In this document: piece after piece, positions 26,680 through 34,422 of the stretch
Layout of the letters: each line of letters opens with the position of its first letter
How positions within the stretch are numbered: position 1 is the first letter of the stretch
DNA from: Chelonobacter sp050613185
GTDB taxonomy: Bacteria; Pseudomonadota; Gammaproteobacteria; Enterobacterales; Pasteurellaceae
Length of the DNA stretch: 64,000 bases
Direction of reading: 5' to 3'
Assembly (NCBI RefSeq): GCF_050613185.1
Contig: NZ_CP192511.1
Span: 1,736,001-1,800,000 of the forward strand
The notes under the pieces: model-generated
Told to the model about the DNA's origin: nothing
What the model saw: the letters and a program-made list of their open reading frames with translations, nothing else
Databases searched by the model: none
Program-made: the position numbers and the translations under genes

Positions 26680-28797
26680 ATGAGCTATCAGGTACTTGCC
26701 AGAAAATGGCGGCCACAACGGTTTTCGCAGGTTGTCGGACAAGAACACGTTCTGACCGCACTTGCTAACGGTTTAGAGAATAATCGGCTGCACCATGCCT
26801 ATCTCTTTTCCGGAACGCGCGGAGTAGGAAAAACCTCGATAGCCCGTTTGTTCGCCAAAGGCTTGAATTGTGAGCGGGGCGTCACCGCCGAACCGTGCGG
26901 CAAGTGTGAAAACTGCCGTGCGATTGAAGACGGGCGTTTTATTGATTTATTGGAAATCGACGCCGCCTCTCGCACCAAAGTGGAAGATACCCGAGAGTTA
27001 CTCGACAACGTTCAGTATAAACCGGTGCAAGGGCGCTATAAAATCTACCTGATCGACGAAGTGCATATGTTGTCGCGCCACAGTTTCAATGCGTTGTTGA
27101 AAACGTTGGAAGAACCGCCGGAATATGTCAAATTCCTATTGGCAACCACCGATCCGCACAAACTGCCGATTACCATTTTATCCCGCTGTATTCAATTTCA
27201 TCTGAAAGCGTTAGAGCCGAAACAGATTGCCAACCATCTGGAATATCTTCTGCAACAGGAAAAAATTCCCTATGAATTTTCCGCCTTGGAGCAGCTGGCA
27301 AAAGCGGCACGCGGCAGTATCCGTGACTCGCTCAGTCTGACCGATCAGGCGATTGCGATGAGCAACGGCAATATCAGCACGCAAATCGTACATCAAATGC
27401 TGGGCACACTCGACAGCGAACAATCGTTGGATATTATTCAGGCGTTACAGCTGGCGGACGGCGAAGCGTTAATGCGTAGCGTGCAGCAGGTGGCGGAGAA
27501 AGGCGTGGAGTGGGATCAACTGCTGCAAGAAGTGGCAAGCAACCTACACCAGATTGCGATGCGGCAACTGTTAAAAGCAAGCGAAAAAAGCAGTGATCGA
27601 CTGGATTTCCTGGCGCGTAATTTACCGCCGGAAGATGTGCAATTTTATTATCAATTAATCCTGAACGGGCGCAAAGAGTTGCCGTTTGCGCCGGATCAAC
27701 GCAGCGGGGTGGAAATGACCCTGTTGCGCGCCTTGGCATTTCATCCTAAGTTATTGCAACGGGATACATCGCTGTCAGCCCCGCAAACCACGACGGAAAA
27801 ACAACTGGAGCAGGCGGAAAATACCGAACATCAGTTGCAGCGCATTCGCCAACGGTTGCCGAAGCACGAAGCTGAACCGCACTTTACACCCGAAAGCATA
27901 ACTGCGCCAACGCCAAGTGCGGTGCAGCGTAAACGTATTGCGGCGCAAACAAACGAATCCGCCGCACAGTCCGATGACGCTCAGGCGCTTTCTCCGGCGT
28001 TGAAAGCGCTGCAAGCACGACAGCAGCTGCAAAATTCGCAAAAAAAAAACAGTAAACCCATCGTAACTGCCACGGATAATCGGTTGGAAACAGTGCCGAC
28101 GGCAACACAAAACCATGACACCGGGGTGGAAAAATCGCTGGGCTTAATGGAACGCCTCAACCGTATCAGTGCCGCCAAAACCCCGCCGGCAAACCCGCCG
28201 CTGCCGGCTGCCGCAGCCGAACCGCCTCCGCTATCAGACGACGAAAGCGAAAATGAACAGAGTGATACGATTGGCGAAGATTACCATTGGCAATGGCTAA
28301 ATCCGGAATTGGAAAACGAAGAGAGCAACCGTTTGCGTCCGTCGGATATCAAACAGGCGATTTTACAGGAAAGGACGCCGGAGCTAGTGGCAAAAGTGCT
28401 GAAACTCAGTGCGGAACGCGATCGTTGGTCGGCAATGTTAGAACAGTTGGAATTGAGCGGGATGGTCAAGCAGTTAGGGCTTAATGCCTTGCTATTGGCG
28501 GAAAATGATGAGGCGGTGACATTGGGTTTGCGCCCGGATCAGTCCAATTTGAATAATGCCCGTTATATCGAGGCATTACAGCAGCAATTGAGCAAATTTT
28601 ATCAACATGAAGTGCGGTTAAACGTGGTGTTGGAAAGCGATAAGACGCGTCTGACGCCGCTGGAACAACGGCGCCAAATCTATAGCGAACTGAGCGAACA
28701 AGCCAAACACGCGTTACGGCAAGATCCGCAAATCGCGTTATTACAACAAGCGTTTGACGCGACCTTGGATTTGGACAGTATCCGTGCGGTGGGCTAG
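26680..28797 (+). CDS. dnaX: DNA polymerase III subunits tau and gamma
   Basis: DnaX is the ATPase of the clamp loader and links it to the polymerase core and DnaB. I chose ATG at 26680 (MSYQVLARKWRP), the universal family start. The full-length tau is 705 residues (E. coli 643). Visible parts: Walker A GTRGVGKTS, zinc site CERGVTAEPCGKCENC, Walker B YLIDEVHML and sensor LSRCIQFH. After about residue 370 comes a long Gln/Ala/Pro-rich linker, then the tau-specific C-terminal domains. A run of ten A at 28040-28049 in the linker may produce the shorter gamma form by a frame change. Confidence 0.97.
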   Translation: MSYQVLARKWRPQRFSQVVGQEHVLTALANGLENNRLHHAYLFSGTRGVGKTSIARLFAKGLNCERGVTAEPCGKCENCRAIEDGRFIDLLEIDAASRTKVEDTRELLDNVQYKPVQGRYKIYLIDEVHMLSRHSFNALLKTLEEPPEYVKFLLATTDPHKLPITILSRCIQFHLKALEPKQIANHLEYLLQQEKIPYEFSALEQLAKAARGSIRDSLSLTDQAIAMSNGNISTQIVHQMLGTLDSEQSLDIIQALQLADGEALMRSVQQVAEKGVEWDQLLQEVASNLHQIAMRQLLKASEKSSDRLDFLARNLPPEDVQFYYQLILNGRKELPFAPDQRSGVEMTLLRALAFHPKLLQRDTSLSAPQTTTEKQLEQAENTEHQLQRIRQRLPKHEAEPHFTPESITAPTPSAVQRKRIAAQTNESAAQSDDAQALSPALKALQARQQLQNSQKKNSKPIVTATDNRLETVPTATQNHDTGVEKSLGLMERLNRISAAKTPPANPPLPAAAAEPPPLSDDESENEQSDTIGEDYHWQWLNPELENEESNRLRPSDIKQAILQERTPELVAKVLKLSAERDRWSAMLEQLELSGMVKQLGLNALLLAENDEAVTLGLRPDQSNLNNARYIEALQQQLSKFYQHEVRLNVVLESDKTRLTPLEQRRQIYSELSEQAKHALRQDPQIALLQQAFDATLDLDSIRAVG
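28040..28055 (+). promoter_or_regulatory. Candidate frameshift/slippage site producing the gamma form of DnaX
   Basis: Ten consecutive A residues (28040-28049) are followed by C, giving a slippery heptamer A-AAA-AAC in the zero frame. A shift to -1 reads AAA-CAG-TAA and stops at 28053-28055; the +1 frame stops at 28064. A protein of about 457 residues would result, near the size of E. coli gamma (431). No strong stimulatory stem or upstream Shine-Dalgarno element was recognised, so transcriptional slippage, as in Thermus dnaX, is as likely as ribosomal frameshifting. Confidence 0.6.
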
Positions 28798-28889
28798 CGG
28801 CAGATTGATTGCGGCTTTGCAGCTTGGCAAATTTAAGCTAGAATGAGCGCCTATTTTTTGAATTATTTTAAAGAAAAAGAGAGAAAACT

Positions 28890-29219
28890 ATGTTTGGAAA
28901 AGGTGGATTGGGCAACTTAATGAAACAAGCCCAACAAATGCAAGAACGCATGCAAAAAATGCAGGAAGAAGTGGCGCAATTGGAAGTGACCGGCGAATCC
29001 GGGGCGGGGTTGGTGAAAATTACCGTCAATGGTGCACACAACTGCCGTCGTATCGAAATCGATCCATCGTTAATGGAAGACGATAAAGAGATGTTGGAAG
29101 ATTTAATCGCCGCGGCGTTTAACGACGCGGTACGCCGTGCCGAAGAGTTGCAAAAAGAAAAAATGGCTTCCGTAACCTCCGGTATGCAGTTGCCACCGGG
29201 TTTTAAAATGCCGTTTTAA
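28890..29219 (+). CDS. ybaB: YbaB/EbfC nucleoid-associated protein
   Basis: This 109-residue DNA-binding protein belongs to the YbaB/EbfC family. It forms dimers through central beta strands and coats DNA; its exact role is unknown, though the conserved dnaX-ybaB-recR linkage suggests recombination or replication. The N-terminus is a Gln/Met-rich helix (KQAQQMQERMQKMQEE), followed by VTVNG-type strands and an acidic helix (LMEDDKEMLEDLIAAAFNDA). AAAGAGAGAAAA precedes the start. An uptake-signal hairpin follows the stop and would separate it from recR. Confidence 0.95.
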   Translation: MFGKGGLGNLMKQAQQMQERMQKMQEEVAQLEVTGESGAGLVKITVNGAHNCRRIEIDPSLMEDDKEMLEDLIAAAFNDAVRRAEELQKEKMASVTSGMQLPPGFKMPF

Positions 29220-29240
29220 TCGGGCTGTTAAATCTGTTCT

Positions 29241-29262
29241 AACCGCACTTTAAGTGCGGTTC
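29241..29262. terminator. Uptake-signal hairpin after ybaB
   Basis: AACCGCACTT and AAGTGCGGTT pair as a 10 bp stem around only two bases (29241-29262). It directly precedes the long TGACAAA element. Termination here would uncouple recR from dnaX-ybaB. Confidence 0.65.
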
Positions 29263-29269
29263 AGACTGA

Positions 29270-29457
29270 TGACAAAGTCTCTTTCTCGAATAATTTCCCT
29301 CCCGCCGTATACGGCGGGAGGTGTCCGAAGAACAGAAGGAGGCATAAATTATTTTAAAAATAAATATGTTGCATTTTCATATTTCCCCTCCCTCCCCATT
29401 TTTCTTGCGAAAAATGGTATTCCCTCCGCGCGCGGAGGGAGAGAAGTCAGTTTGTCA
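29270..29457. repeat. TGACAAA-bounded palindromic element, 188 bp form
   Basis: The unit runs from TGACAAA (29270) to TTTGTCA (29457). It contains the palindromes CCCGCCGTATACGGCGGG and CTCCGCGCGCGGAG, the pair CCATTTTTCTTGCGAAAAATGG, and an A+T-rich middle (AATATGTTGCATTTTCATATT). The copy at 55339-55526 has the same length in the opposite orientation. It fills the space between ybaB and recR, which are usually adjacent. Confidence 0.8.
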
Positions 29458-29493
29458 GCAATCTCGGTTTTGTTTATTAAAGAGAGAGAATTC

Positions 29494-30096
29494 ATGCAAA
29501 TCAGCCCATTACTGGAACACTTGATGGAAGCGTTGCGCTGCTTGCCCGGCGTCGGACCGAAATCGGCGCAGCGGATGGCATATCATTTGCTCCAGCGCAA
29601 CCGTAGCGGCGGTGTCAATTTAGCCCAAGCCTTGCAGGAAGCAATGAGCAAAATCGGACATTGCAGCCAATGCCGAACCTTTACCGAAGAAGAAAGCTGT
29701 GCAATTTGCCGCAACCCGCGCCGCCAACAAAATAAACAACTGTGCGTGGTGGAAATGCCGTCGGATATCCAAGCCTTAGAGTTGACAGGGCAATATTCGG
29801 GGCGTTACTTTGTGTTGATGGGACATCTATCGCCGCTTGACGGGATCGGGCCGCGCGATATTGGGCTGGATTTGTTACAACAACGTTTGCAGCAGGAAAC
29901 CTTCGAAGAAGTGATTCTCGCCACCAATCCGACGGTGGAAGGCGACGCCACTGCCAATTATATCGCGGAATTATGCCGACAATTCGCCATACCGGTGACA
30001 CGTATCGCCCACGGTATTCCGGTTGGCGGCGAGCTGGAAAATGTGGACGGAACCACGTTATCCCACTCGTTTTTAGGGCGGCGGCAAATTCAATAA
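29494..30096 (+). CDS. recR: Recombination mediator protein RecR
   Basis: RecR acts with RecO and RecF to load RecA on gapped DNA. I chose ATG at 29494, which gives 200 residues (E. coli 201) and the family start MQISPLLEHLMEALRCLPGV. The frame stays open upstream through the palindromic repeat, but that part is not protein-like. Domains in order: helix-hairpin-helix (GVGPKSAQRMAYHLL), Cys4 zinc finger (CSQCRTFTEEESCAIC), Toprim domain (VVEMPSDIQALE) and a C-terminal Walker-B-like segment. AGAGAGAGAA stands before the start. The gene is convergent with the DUF535 gene. Confidence 0.96.
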   Translation: MQISPLLEHLMEALRCLPGVGPKSAQRMAYHLLQRNRSGGVNLAQALQEAMSKIGHCSQCRTFTEEESCAICRNPRRQQNKQLCVVEMPSDIQALELTGQYSGRYFVLMGHLSPLDGIGPRDIGLDLLQQRLQQETFEEVILATNPTVEGDATANYIAELCRQFAIPVTRIAHGIPVGGELENVDGTTLSHSFLGRRQIQ

Positions 30097-30124
30097 CCTC
30101 ACTTAGCCAGTGCGGCGTTTTCTT

Positions 30125-31003
30125 CTATCGATATAGTGTGTTTGCCGCAATTTGCAAGTGATCCAACATGTCATAACGTTTGCGGTACATGCTGCGTTTT
30201 TTACTTTGTACCTCTTCAAGGCTTTTGCGTTCAAGTGCGGTCGAAAGCTGCCAATATTGGCTTTTGACATCGAACTCGGCTCCGTTTTCAGCCCAAAACT
30301 GATCATAATTAAATAATAGGCGCGAATGATCGTTCCAACGGTATTTTGCTTGGTTTTTATGTTTAATACCGAGCAGTTTACAACCCCATGTCTCAGCCAA
30401 CATTTTTATGATCGTTATCAGCATATGTGAAGGGCGCACGCCGTGTAGTTGTTTGGTCAATTTACGCACCAAATCCTGTGCCATTTCTCCGCTCGGGCCT
30501 TGCAACGAAGTGATCAGTAAACGGCTTTCCGGAATAAAGGCAAAAGAGAGATCATAAAGCCGCTGCTGATTTTCATCCTGTAAATTAATTGAGAAAAAGC
30601 CTTCAAGCGGATCGATTTTATTGATATTTAAATATGCCGAAATGCCGTTGGCTAAGGTCGTAATGAGTACGGAATCATGTTTAACCAGATCACGGCACAG
30701 GGTTTCGCCGAATACGGTTTCGGCGAAGGCAAAATTATATTGCAGTGCGGCTAAACGCTGTTTGGGGCCGAAACGCTTATCGCAAAAACGGTATAAAATG
30801 CTATTAAAGCGGTAAGGATTTTCACGGAAGAGTGTTTGCCACAGAGCGTGGTTATTCAGAAAACAGACGAATTTATTACAATATTTGGCACTGCGCGCAT
30901 AGCGTAAGTAATAACGAGAACGTATCAGTGCCAATTTTGAGCGTTTTTTATTGGTCGCGGGAAACATTGTTTTCGCTGTCGGGAAGGTAATCGTATTCTT
31001 CAT
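30125..31003 (-). CDS. VirK/YbjX-family (DUF535) protein
   Basis: This 292-residue protein matches the DUF535 family (VirK of Shigella, YbjX of E. coli). The core is seen in GFFSINLQDENQQRLYDLSF, followed by ITSLQGPSGE and a C-terminal YRWNDHSRLLFNYDQFW block. The first ~40 residues are Lys/Arg-rich with no signal peptide, suggesting a cytoplasmic or peripheral location. Family members have been connected with envelope stress and virulence factor display, but no reaction is known. The gene lies alone, convergent with recR; yjgA is next on the same strand 89 bases away. Confidence 0.75.
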   Translation of the reverse strand: MKNTITFPTAKTMFPATNKKRSKLALIRSRYYLRYARSAKYCNKFVCFLNNHALWQTLFRENPYRFNSILYRFCDKRFGPKQRLAALQYNFAFAETVFGETLCRDLVKHDSVLITTLANGISAYLNINKIDPLEGFFSINLQDENQQRLYDLSFAFIPESRLLITSLQGPSGEMAQDLVRKLTKQLHGVRPSHMLITIIKMLAETWGCKLLGIKHKNQAKYRWNDHSRLLFNYDQFWAENGAEFDVKSQYWQLSTALERKSLEEVQSKKRSMYRKRYDMLDHLQIAANTLYR

Positions 31004-31092
31004 AGGCGCTCTTTTTCAAATAAAAATAAAGCTGTAAATTCTATTTGATCACCAGGCTTAAGTAAATATTCCGCTCGATAATTTATCGGATT

Positions 31093-31632
31093 TTACTCCG
31101 CCGTTTCCAATTCTTTCAAATATTGGAAAATTTCACGATAACACTTCGGTGGTTTTTGTGCGGCACGTTCTTTTTGTGCGGCACGGATCAGGTTGCGCAG
31201 GTGTTGAATATCCAGTTCCGGATATTGGGCAATCAGATTGGACAGCACCTGATTATTATCACTTGCTAATAATTGATCACGTAAGTGTTCCAAACGGTGG
31301 AAAGCCGCTTGTTGTTGGTTATGTTTGTTTTCCAGTTTGTCTAATGCTTCTTGCAGTGGCTCGACATCGGTGTTGCGTAATAGCTTGCCGATATATTGCA
31401 GTTGACGGCGCAGGGCACCGCGTTGTGAACGTTGCGCCAGTTCAATGGCATCAGCCAGTTTTTCATCAAGTGGAATTTTTTCCAGATTCGCCGGAGTCAG
31501 TGCGACTAATTTGGCGCCGAATTTTTTCAAGGCTTCGGCATCACGCTTAATTTCGCTTTTGCTGACCCAAATAATCTCGTCGTCTTGTGCTTCATCGTCG
31601 AGTAAAAAATCGACTTCTTGATCTTTCTTCAT
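31093..31632 (-). CDS. darP: Dual-action ribosome maturation protein DarP (YjgA)
   Basis: DarP (formerly YjgA) associates with late 50S precursors and supports peptidyl-transferase centre maturation in E. coli. The protein has 179 residues, mostly helical and charged. Family landmarks: IIWVSKSEIKRDAEALKKFG at the N-terminus, then RSQRGALRRQLQYIGKLLR. A long helical region rich in Gln and Leu follows. The gene is near pmbA but not directly next to it, since a small DUF2158 gene is inserted; in E. coli yjgA and pmbA are adjacent and divergent. Confidence 0.93.
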   Translation of the reverse strand: MKKDQEVDFLLDDEAQDDEIIWVSKSEIKRDAEALKKFGAKLVALTPANLEKIPLDEKLADAIELAQRSQRGALRRQLQYIGKLLRNTDVEPLQEALDKLENKHNQQQAAFHRLEHLRDQLLASDNNQVLSNLIAQYPELDIQHLRNLIRAAQKERAAQKPPKCYREIFQYLKELETAE

Positions 31633-31726
31633 GCTGTTTTATCTTGTGGCTAGGGAATCAAGTGAATAATAATAGCATAAATTCGGAGGTGGTGCGGCAG
31701 GGAATTTGAGGAGGGCGGATAATCGG

Positions 31727-31760
31727 TTTTTGCTCCCTTCGCAGACGGAAGGGAACAAAA
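31727..31760 (-). terminator. Terminator after the DUF2158 gene
   Basis: The inverted pair TTTTGCTCCCTTC / GAAGGGAACAAAA (31728-31740 and 31748-31760) has one mismatch and makes a long stem with flanking T-rich ends in both directions. It lies just after the DUF2158 stop on the minus strand and upstream of darP. Confidence 0.6.
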
Positions 31761-31763
31761 GGG

Positions 31764-31946
31764 TTAACAAACGCCGAAAGGTTCAGCCAATTTGTATAGG
31801 CTCAATTCCTCGGCTTGATAGGTTTTGGTATAGATTTTTTCATTTTCTTCCCATTGGCAGATAACGCCTTCGGCAGTTATCGCAGCGACTTGCATTTTGC
31901 GCCCGCCGATTTTCGGTTGTACTTCATCCCCTAAATTGAATTCCAT
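31764..31946 (-). CDS. Small DUF2158/YodC-family protein
   Basis: This 60-residue protein resembles the DUF2158 (YodC) family: an N-terminal GDEVQPKIGG turn, a beta strand MQVAAI, then a Cys-Trp pair (ICQWEENEK), and a basic/aromatic segment before LYKLAEPF. The family has no known function; the fold looks like a small beta-barrel. Three ATG codons are in tandem (31952, 31949, 31946). AAGGAG ends directly against the first one, so the third, 6 bases away, is the likely start. It sits between darP and pmbA with its own terminator. Confidence 0.75.
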   Translation of the reverse strand: MEFNLGDEVQPKIGGRKMQVAAITAEGVICQWEENEKIYTKTYQAEELSLYKLAEPFGVC

Positions 31947-32131
31947 CATCATCTCCTTTAACTGTGGTTTTAATCGTAATGATTATAGTGGACTAATCTC
32001 ACCTAAACGTGTGGTTTTATCCTAAAATATTGCCGTCACGTCTTAGGCTGTCTTTGCTAATTAGCGTTGGCAAAAAAGCGGCAAAATAGGCTAGAATGTG
32101 GCTTAACTAAAATGCATGAGATAACAACAAG

Positions 32132-33481
32132 ATGACAAGGCAAACTCAGGATTTATTAAAATTACAGCAGCAGGATTTATTGGCGGCGGCGGAATTGGCA
32201 TTAAAGTTGGCGGCGCAAGCAGGTGCTGCGGCGCAAGTTGGGGCAACCAAAAGTACCGGGCTGTCGGTTTCGACCCGTTTAGAGCAAGTGGAAAATATTG
32301 AATTTAATAATGACGGCGCATTAGGCATTTCCGTTTATTTGGGGGAGCGCAAGGGCAATGCGTCAACCTCGGATCTTTCGCCGCAAGCGGTGCAAAGTGC
32401 GGTCGAAGCGGCGTTGAGTATTGCCAAATACACCTCGGAAGATCCCTATAACGGTTTGCCTGAAAAGGAATTACTGGCATTCAATCCGCCGGATCTGGAT
32501 CTGTATCATCCGGCAGAGATCAGCGTCGATCAGGCGGTGGAATTGGCATTGGCAGCCGAGCAAACCGCACTGGCAGCCGACGCGCGCATTGTAAACAGTG
32601 AGGGCGCGAGTTTTAATGCCCACAGCGGCATTCGGGTGTATGGTAACAGCTACGGCGTGCTGAACAGCTATCTTTCCAGCCGTTATTCTTTGTCTTGTAG
32701 CGTGATTGGCGCAGCGGAGCAACAGATGGAACGGGAATACGAATACACCGTTTCGCGCCGTTTTCAAGGGTTGGAGTCGCCGGAGTGGGTGGGGGAACAG
32801 TGTGCACAAAAAACCGTGGCGCGTTTATCGGCACAAAAATTAGCCACCCAAACCGCACCGGTGATTTTTCTGAATGATGTGGCGACCGGTTTGGTCGGCA
32901 GCTTGGTCGGGGCGGCGAGCGGCAGTAGCATTTATCGTAAATCCAGTTTTTTGCTGGATAAACTCGGTTGCCAAATTTTGCCGACTTGGTTTGAGATCAG
33001 CGAACAACCGCACTTACGCGGGCGTTTGGCGTCGTCGCCGTTTGACAGCGAAGGGGTGAAAACCGAAAATCGGCAAATTGTCGAACAGGGCATTTTGCAG
33101 ACCTATTTATTAACCACTTACAGCGCAAAAAAATTAGGCTTGCAAAGCACCGGACACGCTGGCGGTATTCACAATTGGTTGGTGAAAGCCAACGTGAACG
33201 GTGGCTTGACCGCACTTTTAAAGCAAATGGGAACCGGCTTGTTGGTCACCGATTTAATGGGGCAAGGGGTGAATTTAGTCACCGGCGACTATTCGCGCGG
33301 CGCAGCCGGTTTCTGGGTGGAAAACGGTGAAATCCAATATCCGGTGCATGAAATCACCATTGCCGGACAGTTGCAAACGATGTTGGCGAATATCGTGGCG
33401 GTGGCGGACGATGTCGAGCACCGCTCGAATATTCAAACCGGTTCGATTTTATTGGACGAGATGAAAATCTCGGGGAACTGA
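32132..33481 (+). CDS. pmbA: Metalloprotease subunit PmbA/TldE
   Basis: TldE (PmbA) partners with TldD in a cytoplasmic protease that processes some antibiotic peptides and degrades the antitoxin CcdA. The protein has 449 residues (E. coli 450). Conserved blocks: STRLEQVENIEFNNDGALGI near residue 50, TPFDSEGV-type ASSPFDSEGVKTENRQIVEQ, KLGLQSTGHAGGIHNW, and GDYSRGAAGFWVENGEIQYP near the C-terminus. TldE lacks the metal site found in TldD. The gene is divergent from the DUF2158-darP pair. It is followed by the Fur-controlled sRNA region. Confidence 0.95.
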   Translation: MTRQTQDLLKLQQQDLLAAAELALKLAAQAGAAAQVGATKSTGLSVSTRLEQVENIEFNNDGALGISVYLGERKGNASTSDLSPQAVQSAVEAALSIAKYTSEDPYNGLPEKELLAFNPPDLDLYHPAEISVDQAVELALAAEQTALAADARIVNSEGASFNAHSGIRVYGNSYGVLNSYLSSRYSLSCSVIGAAEQQMEREYEYTVSRRFQGLESPEWVGEQCAQKTVARLSAQKLATQTAPVIFLNDVATGLVGSLVGAASGSSIYRKSSFLLDKLGCQILPTWFEISEQPHLRGRLASSPFDSEGVKTENRQIVEQGILQTYLLTTYSAKKLGLQSTGHAGGIHNWLVKANVNGGLTALLKQMGTGLLVTDLMGQGVNLVTGDYSRGAAGFWVENGEIQYPVHEITIAGQLQTMLANIVAVADDVEHRSNIQTGSILLDEMKISGN

Positions 33482-33497
33482 ATTATTTTATCATAAA

Positions 33498-33540
33498 TAA
33501 GAATAATTATCATTGACAAGATTATCGAGTCTGTTATGAT
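33498..33540 (+). promoter_or_regulatory. Fur-box promoter of the small RNA
   Basis: The 15-mer TAAGAATAATTATCA (33498-33512) fits the inverted 7-1-7 Fur consensus TGATAAT-N-ATTATCA at 12 of 14 defined positions. It abuts a -35 TTGACA (33513-33518); a -10 TATGAT (33535-33540) follows after 16 bases. This arrangement would make transcription iron-repressed. No ORF follows in the expected window, and a hairpin terminator occurs about 115 bases downstream. Confidence 0.75.
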
Positions 33541-33546
33541 GATTGC

Positions 33547-33662
33547 CAGTTGCAGGAGTGCAACCAAGTCCGCAAAGATTGTGAAAGCAGTCGAGCAGAT
33601 GTAGAGTAAAAAGTAAATTCGTTAGGGTCATCGGCTGGAGCTTGCTCCAGCCTTTGTTTTTT
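33547..33662 (+). ncRNA. Candidate Fur-regulated small RNA (RyhB/HrrF-like role)
   Basis: This is a predicted transcript of about 115 nt between pmbA and hpt. It begins near 33547, 7 bases after the TATGAT -10. A small stem GTTGCA-GGAG-TGCAAC lies at 33549-33564, then a mostly single-stranded A/G-rich stretch, and a strong terminator with 8 bp stem GGCTGGAG/CTCCAGCC around CTTG (33633-33652) followed by TTTGTTTTTT. The layout (Fur box, consensus promoter, short unstructured body, poly-U end) is that of Hfq-type iron-sparing sRNAs. Whether it is homologous to HrrF of H. influenzae I cannot verify from memory. A start and good ribosome site for a peptide are lacking. Confidence 0.75.
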
Positions 33663-33790
33663 GGCTGGCATAGGCGAGAGGCTGAAAATCCTTTTTTATC
33701 TGAATCGTTTTTTAAGTCATGCGCGATTATGTTATGATGGCGCGGTTTAAATGGATAAAGTCAAATATAGCTTGGATAAAGGTCGCTTTA

Positions 33791-34333
33791 ATGAAAAAAC
33801 ATTATGTTGAAACGTTAATTCCAACGGCAGAAATTGCCTCACGCATACAGGAACTGGGCGCAGAAATCAGCCGTTTCTATCAACACCAAAATGCGGAAAA
33901 AATCGTGGTGGTCGGGTTGTTGAAAGGGTCGTTTATGTTTATGGCGGATTTAGTGCGCAGCATTGATTTGCCGACCGAAATTGACTTTATGACCACCACC
34001 AGTTATGGCTCGGGGATGTATTCCAACCATGACGTGAAAATTTCCAAAGATTTGGACGGCGATATCAAAGATAAGCACGTGTTAATCGTAGAAGATATTA
34101 TCGACACCGGCTACACCTTAGACAAAGTACGCAAAATTTTATTACTGCGCGAACCGGCTTCGATCACGATTTGCACCTTATTGGATAAACCGTCACGACG
34201 CGAGGTGGAAGTGCCGGTCGATTGGGTTGGTTTTGCCATTCCGGATGAATTTGTGGTCGGTTTCGGCATTGATTATGCACAACAATACCGGAATTTGGGG
34301 TATATCGGTAAAGTGGTGTTGCAACAAGAATAA
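33791..34333 (+). CDS. hpt: Hypoxanthine phosphoribosyltransferase
   Basis: Hpt salvages hypoxanthine (and guanine) with PRPP. The ATG at 33791 gives 180 residues (E. coli 178) starting MKKHYVETLIPTAEI; an upstream in-frame ATG at 33719 adds 24 residues with no family similarity. The PRPP loop VLIVEDIIDTGYTLDKV lies near residue 100, and DWVGFAIPDEFVVGFGIDYA follows in the C-terminal half. A promoter-like TATGTTATGAT occurs near 33727-33738. The gene is convergent with rimO; the gap holds a partial palindromic repeat. Confidence 0.95.
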   Translation: MKKHYVETLIPTAEIASRIQELGAEISRFYQHQNAEKIVVVGLLKGSFMFMADLVRSIDLPTEIDFMTTTSYGSGMYSNHDVKISKDLDGDIKDKHVLIVEDIIDTGYTLDKVRKILLLREPASITICTLLDKPSRREVEVPVDWVGFAIPDEFVVGFGIDYAQQYRNLGYIGKVVLQQE

Positions 34334-34350
34334 AGATAAATTTTCGTTCT

Positions 34351-34400
34351 CGCCTCTCTCCGTCATGCGGACATCTCCCTCCGCGCACGGAGGGAGAAAA
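34351..34400. repeat. Partial copy of the palindromic repeat family between hpt and rimO
   Basis: CCTCTCTCCGTCATGCGGACA and the palindrome CTCCGCGCACGGAG with flanking GGGAG match part of the inside of the 188 bp element (compare 55441-55500). The TGACAAA ends are absent. It may act as terminator for the two convergent genes. Confidence 0.55.
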
Positions 34401-34422
34401 AGAGAACCAAGTGCGGTTTGGG

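Noticed and set aside
29254..29493. Open frame upstream of recR suggesting an 80-residue N-terminal extension
   Set aside because: It runs through the palindromic repeat, has no family similarity, and the ATG at 29494 gives the normal RecR length and start.
33541..33662. Small RNA region read as a tRNA or tmRNA fragment
   Set aside because: No acceptor stem, T-loop GTTCGA or CCA arrangement could be assembled; the promoter and terminator fit a regulatory RNA better.
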